Origin: Acidipropionibacterium virtanenii
GTDB taxonomy: Bacteria; Actinomycetota; Actinomycetes; Propionibacteriales; Propionibacteriaceae
Length of the DNA: 64,000 nt
Assembly: GCF_003325455.1 (NCBI RefSeq)
Contig: NZ_CP025198.1
Coordinates: 2,418,001 to 2,482,000 of the forward strand
Direction: 5' to 3'
The notes below the pieces were generated by a model that had not been told where the DNA came from, searched no databases, and saw only the letters and a list, made by a program, of their open reading frames with translations. Within the stretch, counting starts at the first letter, position 1. Each line of letters opens with the position of its first letter. Position numbers and translations under genes: made by a program. Shown piece after piece: positions 32,637 to 42,240 of the stretch.

Positions 32637-33416
32637 ATGCTCGACACGACGGCGCACAACGCCGACCGACAGCCCCTGCTGCGGGCCAGGGGGCTCACCA
32701 AGGAGTTTCCCTCCACCGATCCCCCCACGCGGGTCCTCCACGGGATAGATCTCGACGTGGCGGACGGAGAGTTCCTGGCGGTGATGGGCGCCTCCGGTGC
32801 CGGCAAATCGACATTGCTGTACACCCTCAGCGCCATGGATCGCCCGACGTCGGGGACGGTCGAGCTGGAGGGTGAACCGATGCAGTCCCTCGACGACACC
32901 CGGATGAGCCGGATCCGCCTGACCCGGATGGGTTTCGTCTTCCAGCAGCCGCATTTCCTGGGCAACCTCAGCATCCGTGACAACATCCTGCTGCCCGCCC
33001 TCAAGGCCGGGATCCGTGATGCCGATCAGCGGGTCGACCTGCTGCTGGGCCGGTTCGGCATCGCCGCCATCGGGGGCCACGGCGTCACCGAGGCGTCCGG
33101 GGGCCAGCTCCAGCGCGCCTCGCTGTGCCGTGCCCTGGTCTGCGAACCCGCGATCCTGTTCGCCGACGAGCCGACCGGCGCCCTCAACAGCACGGCGACC
33201 ATCGACGTGCTGGATGCCCTCGTCGAGGCGCACGCCACCGGCGTCACCATTGTCATGGTGACCCACGACCCGGTCTGCGCGGCGCGCGCCGAGAGGCTGG
33301 TCTATCTGCGTGACGGGCGGATCGTCGACTCCGTCGAGCAGGGGCCCTGGAACCCCGACGAGGCTCAGCAGCGCGAGTCCAGGATGCTCACCTGGCTGGC
33401 CACCAAGGACTTCTAG
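32637..33416 (+). CDS. ABC transporter ATP-binding protein (MacB/LolD-like)
   Basis: 259 residues. I choose ATG 32637 because AAGGAG lies nine bases before it; ATG 32616 overlaps the permease stop and would add seven residues. Walker A GASGAGKST, signature ASGGQLQRASLCRAL, Walker B ILFADEPTGALNS and H-loop VTHDP are all present. The signature has SGGQLQR in place of the more usual SGGQQQR. It drives the adjacent permease. The 3' end overlaps the convergent aminopeptidase gene by four bases. Confidence 0.92.
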   Translation: MLDTTAHNADRQPLLRARGLTKEFPSTDPPTRVLHGIDLDVADGEFLAVMGASGAGKSTLLYTLSAMDRPTSGTVELEGEPMQSLDDTRMSRIRLTRMGFVFQQPHFLGNLSIRDNILLPALKAGIRDADQRVDLLLGRFGIAAIGGHGVTEASGGQLQRASLCRALVCEPAILFADEPTGALNSTATIDVLDALVEAHATGVTIVMVTHDPVCAARAERLVYLRDGRIVDSVEQGPWNPDEAQQRESRMLTWLATKDF

Positions 33417-34717
33417 GCCCCGGCCCAGAAGGCTCCCAGTGCAGTGCTCAGGTAGCCCAGGTCCGCCACCCCGGCGAGCTCGCGGGTCGAGTGCATCGAC
33501 ATCAGCGGTAGCCCGACGTCGACGGTGAGCATGCCCAGCCGAGTCGCGGTCAGCGGCCCGATGGTCGATCCGCAGGGCACCGAATTGTTTGACACGAAGG
33601 TCTGCGTGGGCACCCCGGCTGCCCGGCACACTCGCTGCCACAGCGCCCCTCCCACCCCGTCGGTGGCGTAGCGCTGGTTCGCGTTGATCTTGAGCAGCGG
33701 CCCCTGGTTCAGCAGCGGGTGGTTCGCCGGGTCGAACTTCTCCGGATAGTTGGGGTGGACGCCGTGGCCGGCGTCGGAGGAGACGCACACCGAGCGCGCG
33801 ATCATCGCCCGGTAGGCGTCGCCGTCGCGACCGAGCCCGGCCGCGATGCGCACCAGGACGTCCTCCAGGAAGGGCCCGCAGGCCCCCGACCTGGTCGACG
33901 ACCCCACCTCCTCGTGGTCGAAGCAGGCCATCACCGCGATGTCGCTCTGCGGTTCGGCGTCGACGATGGCCGCCACCGACGAGTGCACCGAGGACAGGTT
34001 GTCCATTCTCGAGCTCGCCAGGAACTCCGCGCCCGGCCCGATCGCCGCCGGCGCCTCGGTCGGGTAGGCGAGAATGTCATGGAACCCCAGCCGGGAGCGC
34101 TCGATCCCCGCCGCCTGGCACAGCAGGTCCTCCACGTCCAGGTCCGGACGGCCCACCGACAGGATCGGCATGAGATGGCGCTGCCGGTCCAGGGTCAGGT
34201 CCTGGTTGACGCTGCGGTCCAGGTGCGGGGCGAGCTGGCTGATCCGCAGCACCGGCCCGGTCCGTACCAGACGGACCTGCCCGTCCACGGTGACCAGTCG
34301 GCCGGCCAGCCCGAGGTCGCGATCCAGCCAGGAGTTGAGCAGTCCCCCGCCGTAGACCTCCATGCCGACCTGCTGCCAGCCCAAGTGGGTGACGGTGGCG
34401 TGCGGCTTGAGCTTGAAGGACGGCGAGTCGGTGTGGGAGCCGACGATCCGGAATCCCGCCCCGGGGCCGATCGACTCCGGCGTCGCCCAGGCGATCACCG
34501 CGCCGTCGCGCACCACGTACCGCTTCCCCTCGACGTCGCCGGCGCCCGACCATTCCGCGGTCTCGTCGAGCCGCTCGAACCCCGCCTGCTCCAGCCGCCG
34601 GGCCAGTTCGGCGGCGGCATGGTAGGAGGTCGGAGAGGCCTCGACGAAGGAGATGACGTCGTCGACGTGGTCCGCGTGCCCGGCCGGCGGAGCGACAGAT
34701 TCAGCCATGGCCGTCAT
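33413..34717 (-). CDS. M18-family aspartyl-type aminopeptidase
   Basis: 434 residues, the usual length. Metal-site motifs are GSHTDSPSFKLKP, SSRMDNLSSVHS, FDHEEVGSSTRSG and CVSSDAGHGVHPNYPEKFD. It removes N-terminal residues, often acidic, from peptides in the cytosol, as a large oligomer with a two-metal centre. ATG 34708 is an alternative start three codons inside. The end LPLMSMHSTRELAG is the conserved C-terminal His. Confidence 0.93.
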   Translation of the reverse strand: MTAMAESVAPPAGHADHVDDVISFVEASPTSYHAAAELARRLEQAGFERLDETAEWSGAGDVEGKRYVVRDGAVIAWATPESIGPGAGFRIVGSHTDSPSFKLKPHATVTHLGWQQVGMEVYGGGLLNSWLDRDLGLAGRLVTVDGQVRLVRTGPVLRISQLAPHLDRSVNQDLTLDRQRHLMPILSVGRPDLDVEDLLCQAAGIERSRLGFHDILAYPTEAPAAIGPGAEFLASSRMDNLSSVHSSVAAIVDAEPQSDIAVMACFDHEEVGSSTRSGACGPFLEDVLVRIAAGLGRDGDAYRAMIARSVCVSSDAGHGVHPNYPEKFDPANHPLLNQGPLLKINANQRYATDGVGGALWQRVCRAAGVPTQTFVSNNSVPCGSTIGPLTATRLGMLTVDVGLPLMSMHSTRELAGVADLGYLSTALGAFWAGA

Positions 34718-34766
34718 TCAACCACCGCCGCCCTGCCCGGCGTAGGACGAGCGAGCCCGGGATCCC

Positions 34767-34844
34767 GTGCGCATTTCACTCGCTGAAGGCCGCCTTTCGA
34801 CACAATCCTCACCGGAAGAGGCCTCCAGCGAGTGAAATGCGCAC
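34767..34844. repeat. Long inverted repeat, 25-bp arms with one mismatch
   Basis: Arm 34767-34791 begins GTGCGCATTTCACTCGCTG; arm 34820-34844 is its complement with a single mismatch. The loop is 28 bases. It lies between the divergent aminopeptidase and rmuC genes. The size and symmetry are like a mobile or dispersed palindromic unit; copies elsewhere in the genome cannot be seen from here. Confidence 0.75.
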
Positions 34845-34891
34845 ACTCCTCCGTCGAGGAAACTGTCTCCGGGAGCTGGCAGTCTGTCCCC

Positions 34892-36154
34892 ATGACCACC
34901 TCGCACTTCGTCGTGTTGTTCATCGGGCTGGCGATCGGCCTTGTCATCGGCTGGTTGCTGGCCGAGCTACGGGGCCGCTCAGGTCTCGCGGCCGCGATCT
35001 CGCGGGCCGATGTGGCCGAGGCGCAACGACAGGCCGCCGAGGAGCGTGCCGAGCTCACCGCGGGCGACCGCGACGGTCTCGCCGATCGATTCCGGGCCCT
35101 GTCGGCCGAGGCCCTCAACACCCAGCAGCTGCGCGCCGACCGCGCCGCGGAGCGCACCGTCACCGACGCCCAGCGGCTGCTGGCACCGGTCTCGCAAGCT
35201 CTGGAGAAGCTCGAGCACAGGCTGGGCGAGGTGGAGCGGGAGCGCACGACCATGACGGCGAGGCTGGGCCAGCAGGTGGAGATGGTCAATGCCGCGGGCG
35301 AGGGGCTGCGCAGGGAGACGGCCTCGCTGGTGACGGCGCTGCGCAAACCTCAGGTGCGCGGCGCCTGGGGGGAGGTGCAGCTGCGCCGCGTGGTGGAGCT
35401 GGCAGGCATGGTGGAGCACTGCGACTTCGAGGTGCAGTCGACCACCACCGCCACCGGGCAGGCGCTGCGGCCCGACATGACGGTGCGGATGGCCGGGGGG
35501 CGCTGCGTCCACGTCGACGCCAAGACCCCCCTGGCGGCCTTCCTGGACGCCGCGGCCACCGAGGATCCCGACCAGCGGGCCGCCCACATGGCCCACTTCG
35601 CCCGGAACGTGCGCGGCCATGTCGACGATCTGTCCTCGAAGGGGTACTGGCGCACCGAGGTGGACTCCCCTGAGTTCGTGGTGCTCTTCCTGCCCAGCGA
35701 CGCCTTCCTGCAGGCCGCCCTGGAGCAGATGCCCGATCTGCACGACTACGCCTCGCGCCACGACATCGTGCTGGCCGACCCGTCGATCCTCATCCCGATG
35801 CTGCGCGTGATCGCCCTGGCCTGGCGTCAGGAGGACGTGGCCCGTTCGGCCGCGGAGGTGGCGGCGCTGGGCCGCGACCTGCACGAGCGGCTCGGCACCC
35901 TGTCGACCCATCTGGACAGGCTGGGCCGTTCGCTGACCGGTGCGGTCAAGAGTTACAACTCGGCGGTCGGGTCGCTGGAGACCCGCGTGCTGGTGAGCGC
36001 CCGCAGGTTCAAGGAGACCGGCGTCACCACCGCCGACCTCGACTCCCCGCGGCCCGTCGACGACGCCACCCGCCCGCTCACCGCTCCCGAGCTGACCTCG
36101 TCCGACGAGATCGCAGCTGAGGGGGAAGGGCGAACGACAGCGACTCCTCGATGA
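34892..36154 (+). CDS. rmuC: DNA recombination protein RmuC
   Basis: 420 residues from ATG 34892 (GGGAG upstream). An N-terminal membrane helix ([20 protein letters not shown]) is followed by a coiled coil and the RmuC nuclease-like domain ([63 protein letters not shown]). The family is linked to limiting inversions and repeat recombination; recent work in other species relates it to nucleases for stalled crosslinks. A longer frame from 34832 would start inside the inverted repeat. It overlaps ispH at its 3' end by 77 bases. Confidence 0.93.
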   Translation: MTTSHFVVLFIGLAIGLVIGWLLAELRGRSGLAAAISRADVAEAQRQAAEERAELTAGDRDGLADRFRALSAEALNTQQLRADRAAERTVTDAQRLLAPVSQALEKLEHRLGEVERERTTMTARLGQQVEMVNAAGEGLRRETASLVTALRKPQVRGAWGEVQLRRVVELAGMVEHCDFEVQSTTTATGQALRPDMTVRMAGGRCVHVDAKTPLAAFLDAAATEDPDQRAAHMAHFARNVRGHVDDLSSKGYWRTEVDSPEFVVLFLPSDAFLQAALEQMPDLHDYASRHDIVLADPSILIPMLRVIALAWRQEDVARSAAEVAALGRDLHERLGTLSTHLDRLGRSLTGAVKSYNSAVGSLETRVLVSARRFKETGVTTADLDSPRPVDDATRPLTAPELTSSDEIAAEGEGRTTATPR

Positions 36155-37046
36155 GGTCCTCCTCCACCGGCGCCGGCCATCCCTTGGCCCGCAGCAGGTC
36201 GACCACGCCCCGGACGAGGCGCTCGGGCACCGATGCCCCGCTGGTGACGCCGATCTCGGTGACTCCGTCGAGCCACGCGTCCTGGATCTCGTCGGCGTCG
36301 TCGACGCGGCGGGCCGCGCCGGCTCCCGCCTCCAGGGCGACGTCGACCAGGCGCAGCGTGTTGGAGGAGTTCTTCGAGCCCACCACGATCACCAGATCGC
36401 AGTGCGCCGCGATCTGCTTGACGGCCTGCTGCCGGTTGGTGGTGGCGTAGCAGATGTCGTCGGAGGGCGGATCCACCAGTTCGGGGTGGCTCGCCCGCAG
36501 TCGTTGCACCGTCTCGGCGGTCTCGTCGATGCTCAGGGTGGTCTGGCTCAGCCAGGCCACCGGGCGGTCGGGATCCAGTTCCAGGCCGTCGACGTCGGCG
36601 GGCCGCGAAACCAGCGTGATGTCGGCGGGCGCCTCGCCGGTGGTCCCCTCGACCTCCTCGTGTCCGGCATGGCCGATGAGCAGGATCTGGGCACCGTCCT
36701 TGGCGAACCGTCTCGCCTCGTTGTGCACCTTGGTCACCAGAGGGCAGGTGGCGTCGATGGTCCGCAGGCCGCGCCTCCTCGCCTCGTCCTTGACCTGTGG
36801 GGAGACGCCGTGGGCCGAGAACACCACCAGGGCGCCCTCGGGCACCTCGTCCAGCTCGTCGACGAAGACCGCGCCGCGCTCCTCCAGAGTCGCGACGACA
36901 TGCCGGTTGTGGACGATCTGCTTGCGCACGTAGACCGGTGCGCCGTAGCTCTCCAGCGCCTTCTCCACCGTGATGACGGCCCGATCGACCCCGGCGCAGT
37001 ATCCGCGCGGGGCGGCGAGCACGAGTTTCCTGGGAGCATCCGGCAT
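36078..37046 (-). CDS. ispH: 4-hydroxy-3-methylbut-2-enyl diphosphate reductase
   Basis: 322 residues. It makes IPP and DMAPP in the last step of the MEP pathway and needs a [4Fe-4S] cluster held by three cysteines, seen in [21 protein letters not shown] and ICYATTNRQ. The HGVSP and [13 protein letters not shown] motifs carry substrate-binding histidines. The end of the gene runs 77 bases into rmuC on the opposite strand. TAGAAT ends seven bases before the ATG, suggesting a leaderless mRNA. It is divergent from xseA at 61 bases. Confidence 0.96.
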   Translation of the reverse strand: MPDAPRKLVLAAPRGYCAGVDRAVITVEKALESYGAPVYVRKQIVHNRHVVATLEERGAVFVDELDEVPEGALVVFSAHGVSPQVKDEARRRGLRTIDATCPLVTKVHNEARRFAKDGAQILLIGHAGHEEVEGTTGEAPADITLVSRPADVDGLELDPDRPVAWLSQTTLSIDETAETVQRLRASHPELVDPPSDDICYATTNRQQAVKQIAAHCDLVIVVGSKNSSNTLRLVDVALEAGAGAARRVDDADEIQDAWLDGVTEIGVTSGASVPERLVRGVVDLLRAKGWPAPVEEDLIEESLSFALPPQLRSRRTRSARER

Positions 37047-37107
37047 GCCCCCGATTCTAAAGGTCTACGCAATCGCACTGTCGGTGCCACTGGCTAGGGT
37101 TACCGAC

Positions 37108-38370
37108 ATGGCGTCCAGCAGTTCTCCCGAGCAGACCCGCTCCCTGGCCTGGGTGGTCCGAGCCGTCAAGGACTGGGTCGAGCGATGCGGGAAGGTCTGG
37201 GTCGAGGCGCAGGTCATCGAGCTCAACAGGCGTTCGGGCCCCACCCAGTTCCTCACCCTGCGCGACGTCGACGAGGAGATCTCGGTGACCGCCACCTGTC
37301 ACCGCAGGGTGCTGGACGCCGCCGGGCCGGTCGAGTCGGGGATGACGGTCACCGCCCTGCTGCGGCCCACCGTCTGGTCGCGGACCGGACGGCTGTCCTT
37401 CGAGTGCTCCGAGATCCGGCCGAGCGGTGAGGGGCAGCTGCTGGCCCAGCTGGAGAGACGTCGCAGGCTGCTGGAGGCCGAGGGGCTCTTCGACTCCGGG
37501 CTTCACAGGCCTCTGCCACTGCTGCCGAAGGGGATCGGGCTGATCACCGGTGCGCACTCGGACGCCGAGCGCGACGTCATCCGCAACGCCACTCTCAGAT
37601 GGCCGGCGGTCCGGTTCGTGGTGCGCAACACCCTGGTCCAGGGAGCGCACGCCGTCGAGCAGATCCTGCCGGCTCTGGCCGACCTGGACGCCGACCCGAG
37701 CGTCGACGTCATCGTCATCGCCCGCGGCGGAGGGTCCCTGGAAGATCTGCTGCCCTTCTCCGACGAGGCCCTGATCAGGGCCGTGCATGCCGCGCGCACC
37801 CCGGTGGTCTCGGCCATCGGCCACGAGGCCGACAACCCGATCCTCGATCTGGTCGCCGACCTGCGGGCCTCGACCCCCACCGACGCCGGCAAACGGATCG
37901 TGCCGGACGTCGCCGAGGAACTGGCCGGGCTGCACGAGGCCACCTCCCGGATCCGCCAGTCGGTCACCGCCCGCATCACCACGGAGCAGTCATGGCTGGA
38001 CTCGATGCGATCCCGGCCTGTGATGGTGGATCCGACCGCCACGCTCGACATCGCATCCGAGCGCCTCGAAGCCACTCTGGCCCGGCTGCGGCTGGCCACC
38101 GATCGTGCCCTGGAGACCGAGTCCCGCGAGATCGACCATCAGCTCCGTAGCGTCCGGGCGATGTCGCCGAAGGCCACCCTGGACCGCGGCTACGCCGTGC
38201 TCGCAGACGCCGGCGGCGCATCGGTGGGCTCGGTGGAGGCGACCCGTGACGGCGCCCGCCTGGATGTCTACCTGTCCGACGGCACCCTGGGCGTCACCGT
38301 CGATTCCGTCAGGCCCGGCGGCCCGTCAACCCCCGTCGCAACCCCGCAGAAAGGCAGCACGACGTCATGA
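37108..38370 (+). CDS. xseA: Exodeoxyribonuclease VII large subunit
   Basis: 420 residues from ATG 37108, preceded at seven bases by TAGGGT (leaderless). The N-terminal OB-fold (KVWVEAQVIELNRRSGPTQFLTLRD) is followed by the catalytic core GLITGAHSDAERDVIRNATLRWPAVRF and DVIVIARGGGSLEDLLPFSDEALIRAVHA. With XseB it degrades single-stranded DNA. Its stop overlaps xseB (ATGA). Confidence 0.95.
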   Translation: MASSSSPEQTRSLAWVVRAVKDWVERCGKVWVEAQVIELNRRSGPTQFLTLRDVDEEISVTATCHRRVLDAAGPVESGMTVTALLRPTVWSRTGRLSFECSEIRPSGEGQLLAQLERRRRLLEAEGLFDSGLHRPLPLLPKGIGLITGAHSDAERDVIRNATLRWPAVRFVVRNTLVQGAHAVEQILPALADLDADPSVDVIVIARGGGSLEDLLPFSDEALIRAVHAARTPVVSAIGHEADNPILDLVADLRASTPTDAGKRIVPDVAEELAGLHEATSRIRQSVTARITTEQSWLDSMRSRPVMVDPTATLDIASERLEATLARLRLATDRALETESREIDHQLRSVRAMSPKATLDRGYAVLADAGGASVGSVEATRDGARLDVYLSDGTLGVTVDSVRPGGPSTPVATPQKGSTTS

Positions 38371-38633
38371 CAGATCAGAATCAGGAGACCGCGCAGGATC
38401 AGGTGGCCGGAGAGCCCGAGATCGGCTACGAGCAGGCCCGCGATGAACTCGTCGAGGTGGTGCGCCGACTCGAATCGGGCGGTACCTCGCTGGCCGAGAC
38501 CATGACCTTGTGGGAGCGCGGCGAGAAGCTGGCGGCGATCTGCCAGACCTGGCTCGACGGTGCGCGGCGGCGCATCGAGGACGCCCGGGCAGCCTCGGAG
38601 AACATCAATGACAACACCGACAGGCAGGCCTGA
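38367..38633 (+). CDS. xseB: Exodeoxyribonuclease VII small subunit
   Basis: 88 residues: GYEQARDELVEVVRRLESGGTSLAETMTLWERGEKLAAICQTWLDGARRRIEDA is the conserved two-helix subunit. It binds XseA in a several-to-one complex. Start overlaps the xseA stop by four bases. Confidence 0.94.
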   Translation: MTDQNQETAQDQVAGEPEIGYEQARDELVEVVRRLESGGTSLAETMTLWERGEKLAAICQTWLDGARRRIEDARAASENINDNTDRQA

Positions 38634-38640
38634 TCGCAGG

Positions 38641-39195
38641 TCAGGAGGCCTTCAGCGTCCGGGCGAAACTCTCCAGGGCCGTGTACCCGGCGTCTCCCAC
38701 CACGATCGCGGTGGATCCGCCGACCGCGCGTACCAGGGATCTGGTCCGCCCGTCCTCGGAGACCCGACGCTGCCAGGTCTGATCGCCGACCATCGCGCTC
38801 CCATCGGTGGCCGAGGATCTGGTGACCGAGGCGATATAGGCCGCCTTGTCGGGCTCATCGGACTGGTTGACCGCGATGTAGACGTCGTCGCCGCTCACGA
38901 ACCCGAGTTCCAGGCGGTTACCCGCCGCCTGCGTCTGGCCGACCCATCGCCCGCCGCGTTCGGCGTAGCGGGCCTTCACCGGCTTCCAGTCGGCCGGAAT
39001 CTCGACCGGGGCGAGCACCGGGTATCCGGCGCCCGACCGCGCCTCGGCGACCGCCGGCTTCCAGTCCACCCGATCCACCTCCGGTTCATCGGGAGTCCGG
39101 GTGAATGCCCAGACGATCAGCAGGATCGGGATGAGGATGACGGCCAGGGACAGGAGCATGTCCCTGCCGGTCGTTCGGGTGTCGCCATGTGCCAC
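38641..39195 (-). CDS. DUF4245 membrane-anchored protein
   Basis: 184 residues with one N-terminal membrane helix (MLLSLAVILIPILLIVWAF) and an external domain with DWKPAVAEARSGAGYPVLAPVEIPADWKPVKARY. This family is common in actinobacteria next to xseB and has no known role. It converges with xseB seven bases apart. I see no lipoprotein cysteine. Confidence 0.88.
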   Translation of the reverse strand: MAHGDTRTTGRDMLLSLAVILIPILLIVWAFTRTPDEPEVDRVDWKPAVAEARSGAGYPVLAPVEIPADWKPVKARYAERGGRWVGQTQAAGNRLELGFVSGDDVYIAVNQSDEPDKAAYIASVTRSSATDGSAMVGDQTWQRRVSEDGRTRSLVRAVGGSTAIVVGDAGYTALESFARTLKAS

Positions 39196-39205
39196 CAGGC
39201 CATTC

Positions 39206-40540
39206 TCACACGAGGTCCTCGAGCATGCGGGTGACCAGCGCCGCGATCGGCGAGCGCTCCGAGCGTGTCAGGGTCACATGGCCGAACAAGGGGTTGCCGC
39301 GCAACCGCTCGACCACCGCGGCGACCCCGTCATCGCGTCCCACCCGCAGATTGTCGCGCTGGGCGACGTCATGGGTGAGGACGACGCGCGAGTTCTGGCC
39401 GATCCGCGACAGCACCGTGAGCAGCACATTGCGCTCCAGGGACTGGGCCTCGTCGACGATGACGAAGGCGTCGTGCAGGGAACGGCCCCTGATGTGGGTC
39501 AGGGGCAGCACCTCCAGCATCCCCCGCTCCAGCACCTCGTCGATGACATATGAGTTCGTCACCGAGGTGAGGGTGTCCATCACGGCCTGACCCCACGGGG
39601 CCATCTTCTCGCCCTCGGTGCCGGGCAGGAATCCGAGGTCCTGGCCGCCCACCGCGTAGAGGGGCCGGAAGACCAGGACCTTCTGATAGATCTGGCGCTC
39701 CAGCACGGCGTCCAGGCCCGCGCACAGCGCCAGGGCGGATTTCCCGGTGCCGGCCCGACCGCCCAGCGAGACGATACCGACCTCCGGATCCAGCAGCAGG
39801 TCCAGTGCCACGCGCTGCTCCGCGGAGCGACCGTGGATGCCGAAGGCCTCCTGGTCGGAGTTCACCAGCCTCGCCGTGCCGTCGGGCATCCTGCGAGCCA
39901 GCGCCGTGCCGGAGGGACCCTTCAGGATCAGTCCCGAGTTCACCGTCGCGTCATCGGCCTGGGGCACCCCGTCGGCGCCGTCCAGGGGCAGGGAGCCGTC
40001 TCGGTAGAGCCTGCCGACGATCTCGTCGGGGACCTCCAGTTCCATCATCCCGGTCCAGCCGGTGTCGCGGGCCAGCTCGTGACGGTACTCCTCGGCCTCC
40101 AGGCCGATGGCGGACGCCTTGATTCTCAGCGGCATGTCCTTGGTCACCAGCACCACCCGGTGGCCGGCCTGCCGGTAATTGGCGGCGACCGCCAGGATGC
40201 GGGTGTCATTGTCCCCCAGCCGAAGGCCGTCGGGCAGACAGCCGGGATCTGAGTGGTCGAGCTCGACGTTGAGCGTCCCGCCCTCGTCATTGAGCGGGAC
40301 AGGCCGCTCGAGGCCGCCGTTCTCGATCCTCAACCGGTCGAGGATCCGCAGGGCGGCCCGGGCGAAATATCCCAGTTCGGGGTGGGCCCTCTTGGCCTCC
40401 AGTTCAGCGATCACGACGATCGGCAGCACCACATGGTGCTCAGCGAAGTTCAGCAGCGCTCTCGGATCGGAAAGGAGCACCGAGGTGTCCACGACATAGG
40501 TTCGACGCCCCTTGTCAGGGGTGGGAATCGCGATCCTCAT
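39206..40540 (-). CDS. phoH: PhoH-like ATPase with N-terminal PIN domain
   Basis: 444 residues from ATG 40540. The N-terminal PIN ribonuclease ([38 protein letters not shown], then [15 protein letters not shown]) is fused to an ATPase/helicase with Walker [13 protein letters not shown] and Walker [12 protein letters not shown]. In the PhoH2 class the protein unwinds and cuts RNA, and is itself like a toxin without a separate partner. The gene starts within the stop of the hemolysin III gene (TGATG), so it is cotranscribed with it. Confidence 0.93.
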   Translation of the reverse strand: MRIAIPTPDKGRRTYVVDTSVLLSDPRALLNFAEHHVVLPIVVIAELEAKRAHPELGYFARAALRILDRLRIENGGLERPVPLNDEGGTLNVELDHSDPGCLPDGLRLGDNDTRILAVAANYRQAGHRVVLVTKDMPLRIKASAIGLEAEEYRHELARDTGWTGMMELEVPDEIVGRLYRDGSLPLDGADGVPQADDATVNSGLILKGPSGTALARRMPDGTARLVNSDQEAFGIHGRSAEQRVALDLLLDPEVGIVSLGGRAGTGKSALALCAGLDAVLERQIYQKVLVFRPLYAVGGQDLGFLPGTEGEKMAPWGQAVMDTLTSVTNSYVIDEVLERGMLEVLPLTHIRGRSLHDAFVIVDEAQSLERNVLLTVLSRIGQNSRVVLTHDVAQRDNLRVGRDDGVAAVVERLRGNPLFGHVTLTRSERSPIAALVTRMLEDLV

Positions 40541-41220
40541 CAGATCACCGCGAGTCCGATCGCCACTGCATGGCAGGCCGCCCCCAGAGCGGTGCCCGCG
40601 TGGAAGATCTCGTGGAATCCGAACCATGCCGGCCAGGGATCGGGCCTGCGACGCGCATATGCCACCGCGCCGAGGGTGTAGCACACTCCGCCGGCCAGGA
40701 TGAGGATGACGACGGCCGCTCCCCCGGAGCGCCAGAACTGGGGCAGCCACCACAGGGCGGTCCAACCCATCACAATGTACAGACCGGTGTAGAGCCCCCT
40801 GGGGGCATCTGTCCACCGCACCCGGAACAGCACCCCGGCCACCGCACACCCCCAGATGACCGACAGCAGCACGACCCGGGAGGCCCCGGTGAGCATGGAC
40901 ACCGCCAGCGGGGTGTAGGTACCTGCGATGAACACGGCAATATTGGCGTGGTCGATCCGCCGCAGCATGCGCTTGATCCGGGGGGCCCACGGAATCCGGT
41001 GGTAGACGGCGGAGTTGCCGAACAGGACGATGCCGGTGCAGATCCATACCGCGACGGCGAACCGGTTGCCCCACGATCCGCCCGCGACGATGAGTCCCAG
41101 GCCCGAGACCAGGACCAGAGGCGCCATCACGGTGTGGATCCAGCCCCGCAGCCGCGGGACAGGTTCCAACTCCCCAGGAACGGCCAGCAGGCGGTCGCGT
41201 CCACGAACTACTGTCTCCAT
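40540..41220 (-). CDS. Hemolysin III family membrane protein
   Basis: 226 residues from ATG 41220, with GGGGAG upstream. Seven hydrophobic helices with family motifs [32 protein letters not shown] and [22 protein letters not shown] (the conserved histidines that coordinate metal in the adiponectin-receptor-like fold). The name hemolysin is historical. It is the first gene of an operon with phoH. Confidence 0.92.
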   Translation of the reverse strand: METVVRGRDRLLAVPGELEPVPRLRGWIHTVMAPLVLVSGLGLIVAGGSWGNRFAVAVWICTGIVLFGNSAVYHRIPWAPRIKRMLRRIDHANIAVFIAGTYTPLAVSMLTGASRVVLLSVIWGCAVAGVLFRVRWTDAPRGLYTGLYIVMGWTALWWLPQFWRSGGAAVVILILAGGVCYTLGAVAYARRRPDPWPAWFGFHEIFHAGTALGAACHAVAIGLAVI

Positions 41221-41341
41221 CGCGCTCCCCTGATCCTCACCACAACCTACCGAACCGTAGGTTGGCGCCAACGGTACTCTCAGACCGCGGCGGTGCCAAT
41301 GGGTCGCCACGGCGCCCGGGGGAGGCTCTAGGCTTGAGACC

Positions 41342-42163
41342 ATGCACCCTGCCGAGCACTACATCGCGAAGGCGGGCGAGCTGCTGGACCGCCTTCACCC
41401 CTCGGGCCTCCTGTACAACACGTACGAGGCCCGGCTGCTGGACCAACTCGACCGCACACGCCTGCCGCAGCATGTCGCCGTGCTCGCCGACGGCAATCGG
41501 CGCTGGGCCAGGCTGAACGCTCCCGGGCAGCCTCTGGTGGCCGGCTACCAGGCCGGCTCCGACAAGCTCCAGGCGTTCTGCCACTGGTGCGACGGGGTCG
41601 GTATCCCGGTCGTGACCCTGTGGGTGCTCTCCACCGACAACCTGCAGCGCGCCGAGACCGGTGAGCTGGGCCCACTGCTGAAGGTCATCGAGTCGCTCGT
41701 CACGACGCTCTCGCACAACCCCAGATGGCGGGTCCAGGCCGTCGGCGACATGGGGCTGCTCCCCACCGAGATGGCAGCATCCCTCGCCCAGGCCAAGGAG
41801 AGCTCGGCCGGCCACCAGGGCATGCACATCAATGTCGCGATCGCCTACGGAGGCCGCCACGAGCTGCGCGACGCCGTGCGGTCGCTGCTCGCCGAGGAGG
41901 CCTCCAGAGGCGCCTCCCTGGAGGAGCTGTCCCGATCACTGGAGATCGACCAGATCGCAGAGCACCTCTACACGAAGGGCCAGCCCGACCCCGACCTCAT
42001 CATCCGCACGTCCGGGGAGCAGCGCCTGTCGGGTTTCCTCATGTGGCAGAGCGCGCACTCCGAATTCTACTTCTGCGAGGCCCTGTGGCCGGATTTCCGC
42101 AAGGTCGACTTCTTCCGGGCGCTGCGCTCCTTCACCCAGCGAGAGCGCCGCTACGGCAGATGA
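41342..42163 (+). CDS. uppS: Cis-prenyltransferase (isoprenyl diphosphate synthase)
   Basis: 273 residues. HVAVLADGNRRWARL holds the catalytic aspartate, and LWVLSTDNLQR, IAYGGRHELRDAV and DLIIRTSGEQRLSGFLMWQSAHSEFYF are family regions. Such enzymes add IPP units in cis to make lipid carrier precursors. The neighbouring hemolysin III gene recalls the mycobacterial pair whose enzyme makes short-chain Z,E-farnesyl diphosphate, so this copy may make a short chain. TAGGCT ends seven bases before the ATG (leaderless). Confidence 0.93.
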   Translation: MHPAEHYIAKAGELLDRLHPSGLLYNTYEARLLDQLDRTRLPQHVAVLADGNRRWARLNAPGQPLVAGYQAGSDKLQAFCHWCDGVGIPVVTLWVLSTDNLQRAETGELGPLLKVIESLVTTLSHNPRWRVQAVGDMGLLPTEMAASLAQAKESSAGHQGMHINVAIAYGGRHELRDAVRSLLAEEASRGASLEELSRSLEIDQIAEHLYTKGQPDPDLIIRTSGEQRLSGFLMWQSAHSEFYFCEALWPDFRKVDFFRALRSFTQRERRYGR

Positions 42164-42240
42164 GCAGAGGAGGAGACGACCCCTCCACGCTCCCGCAGGC
42201 GTTCGCTGCCTTTCCCGAGCGGGCCAGGTCCGCGAGAGGC

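Noticed and set aside
39206-41074. Possible N-terminal extension of PhoH to 622 residues
   Set aside because: The extra part overlaps the hemolysin III gene in another frame and is arginine/glycine-rich without motifs. ATG 40540 is right for the PIN domain.
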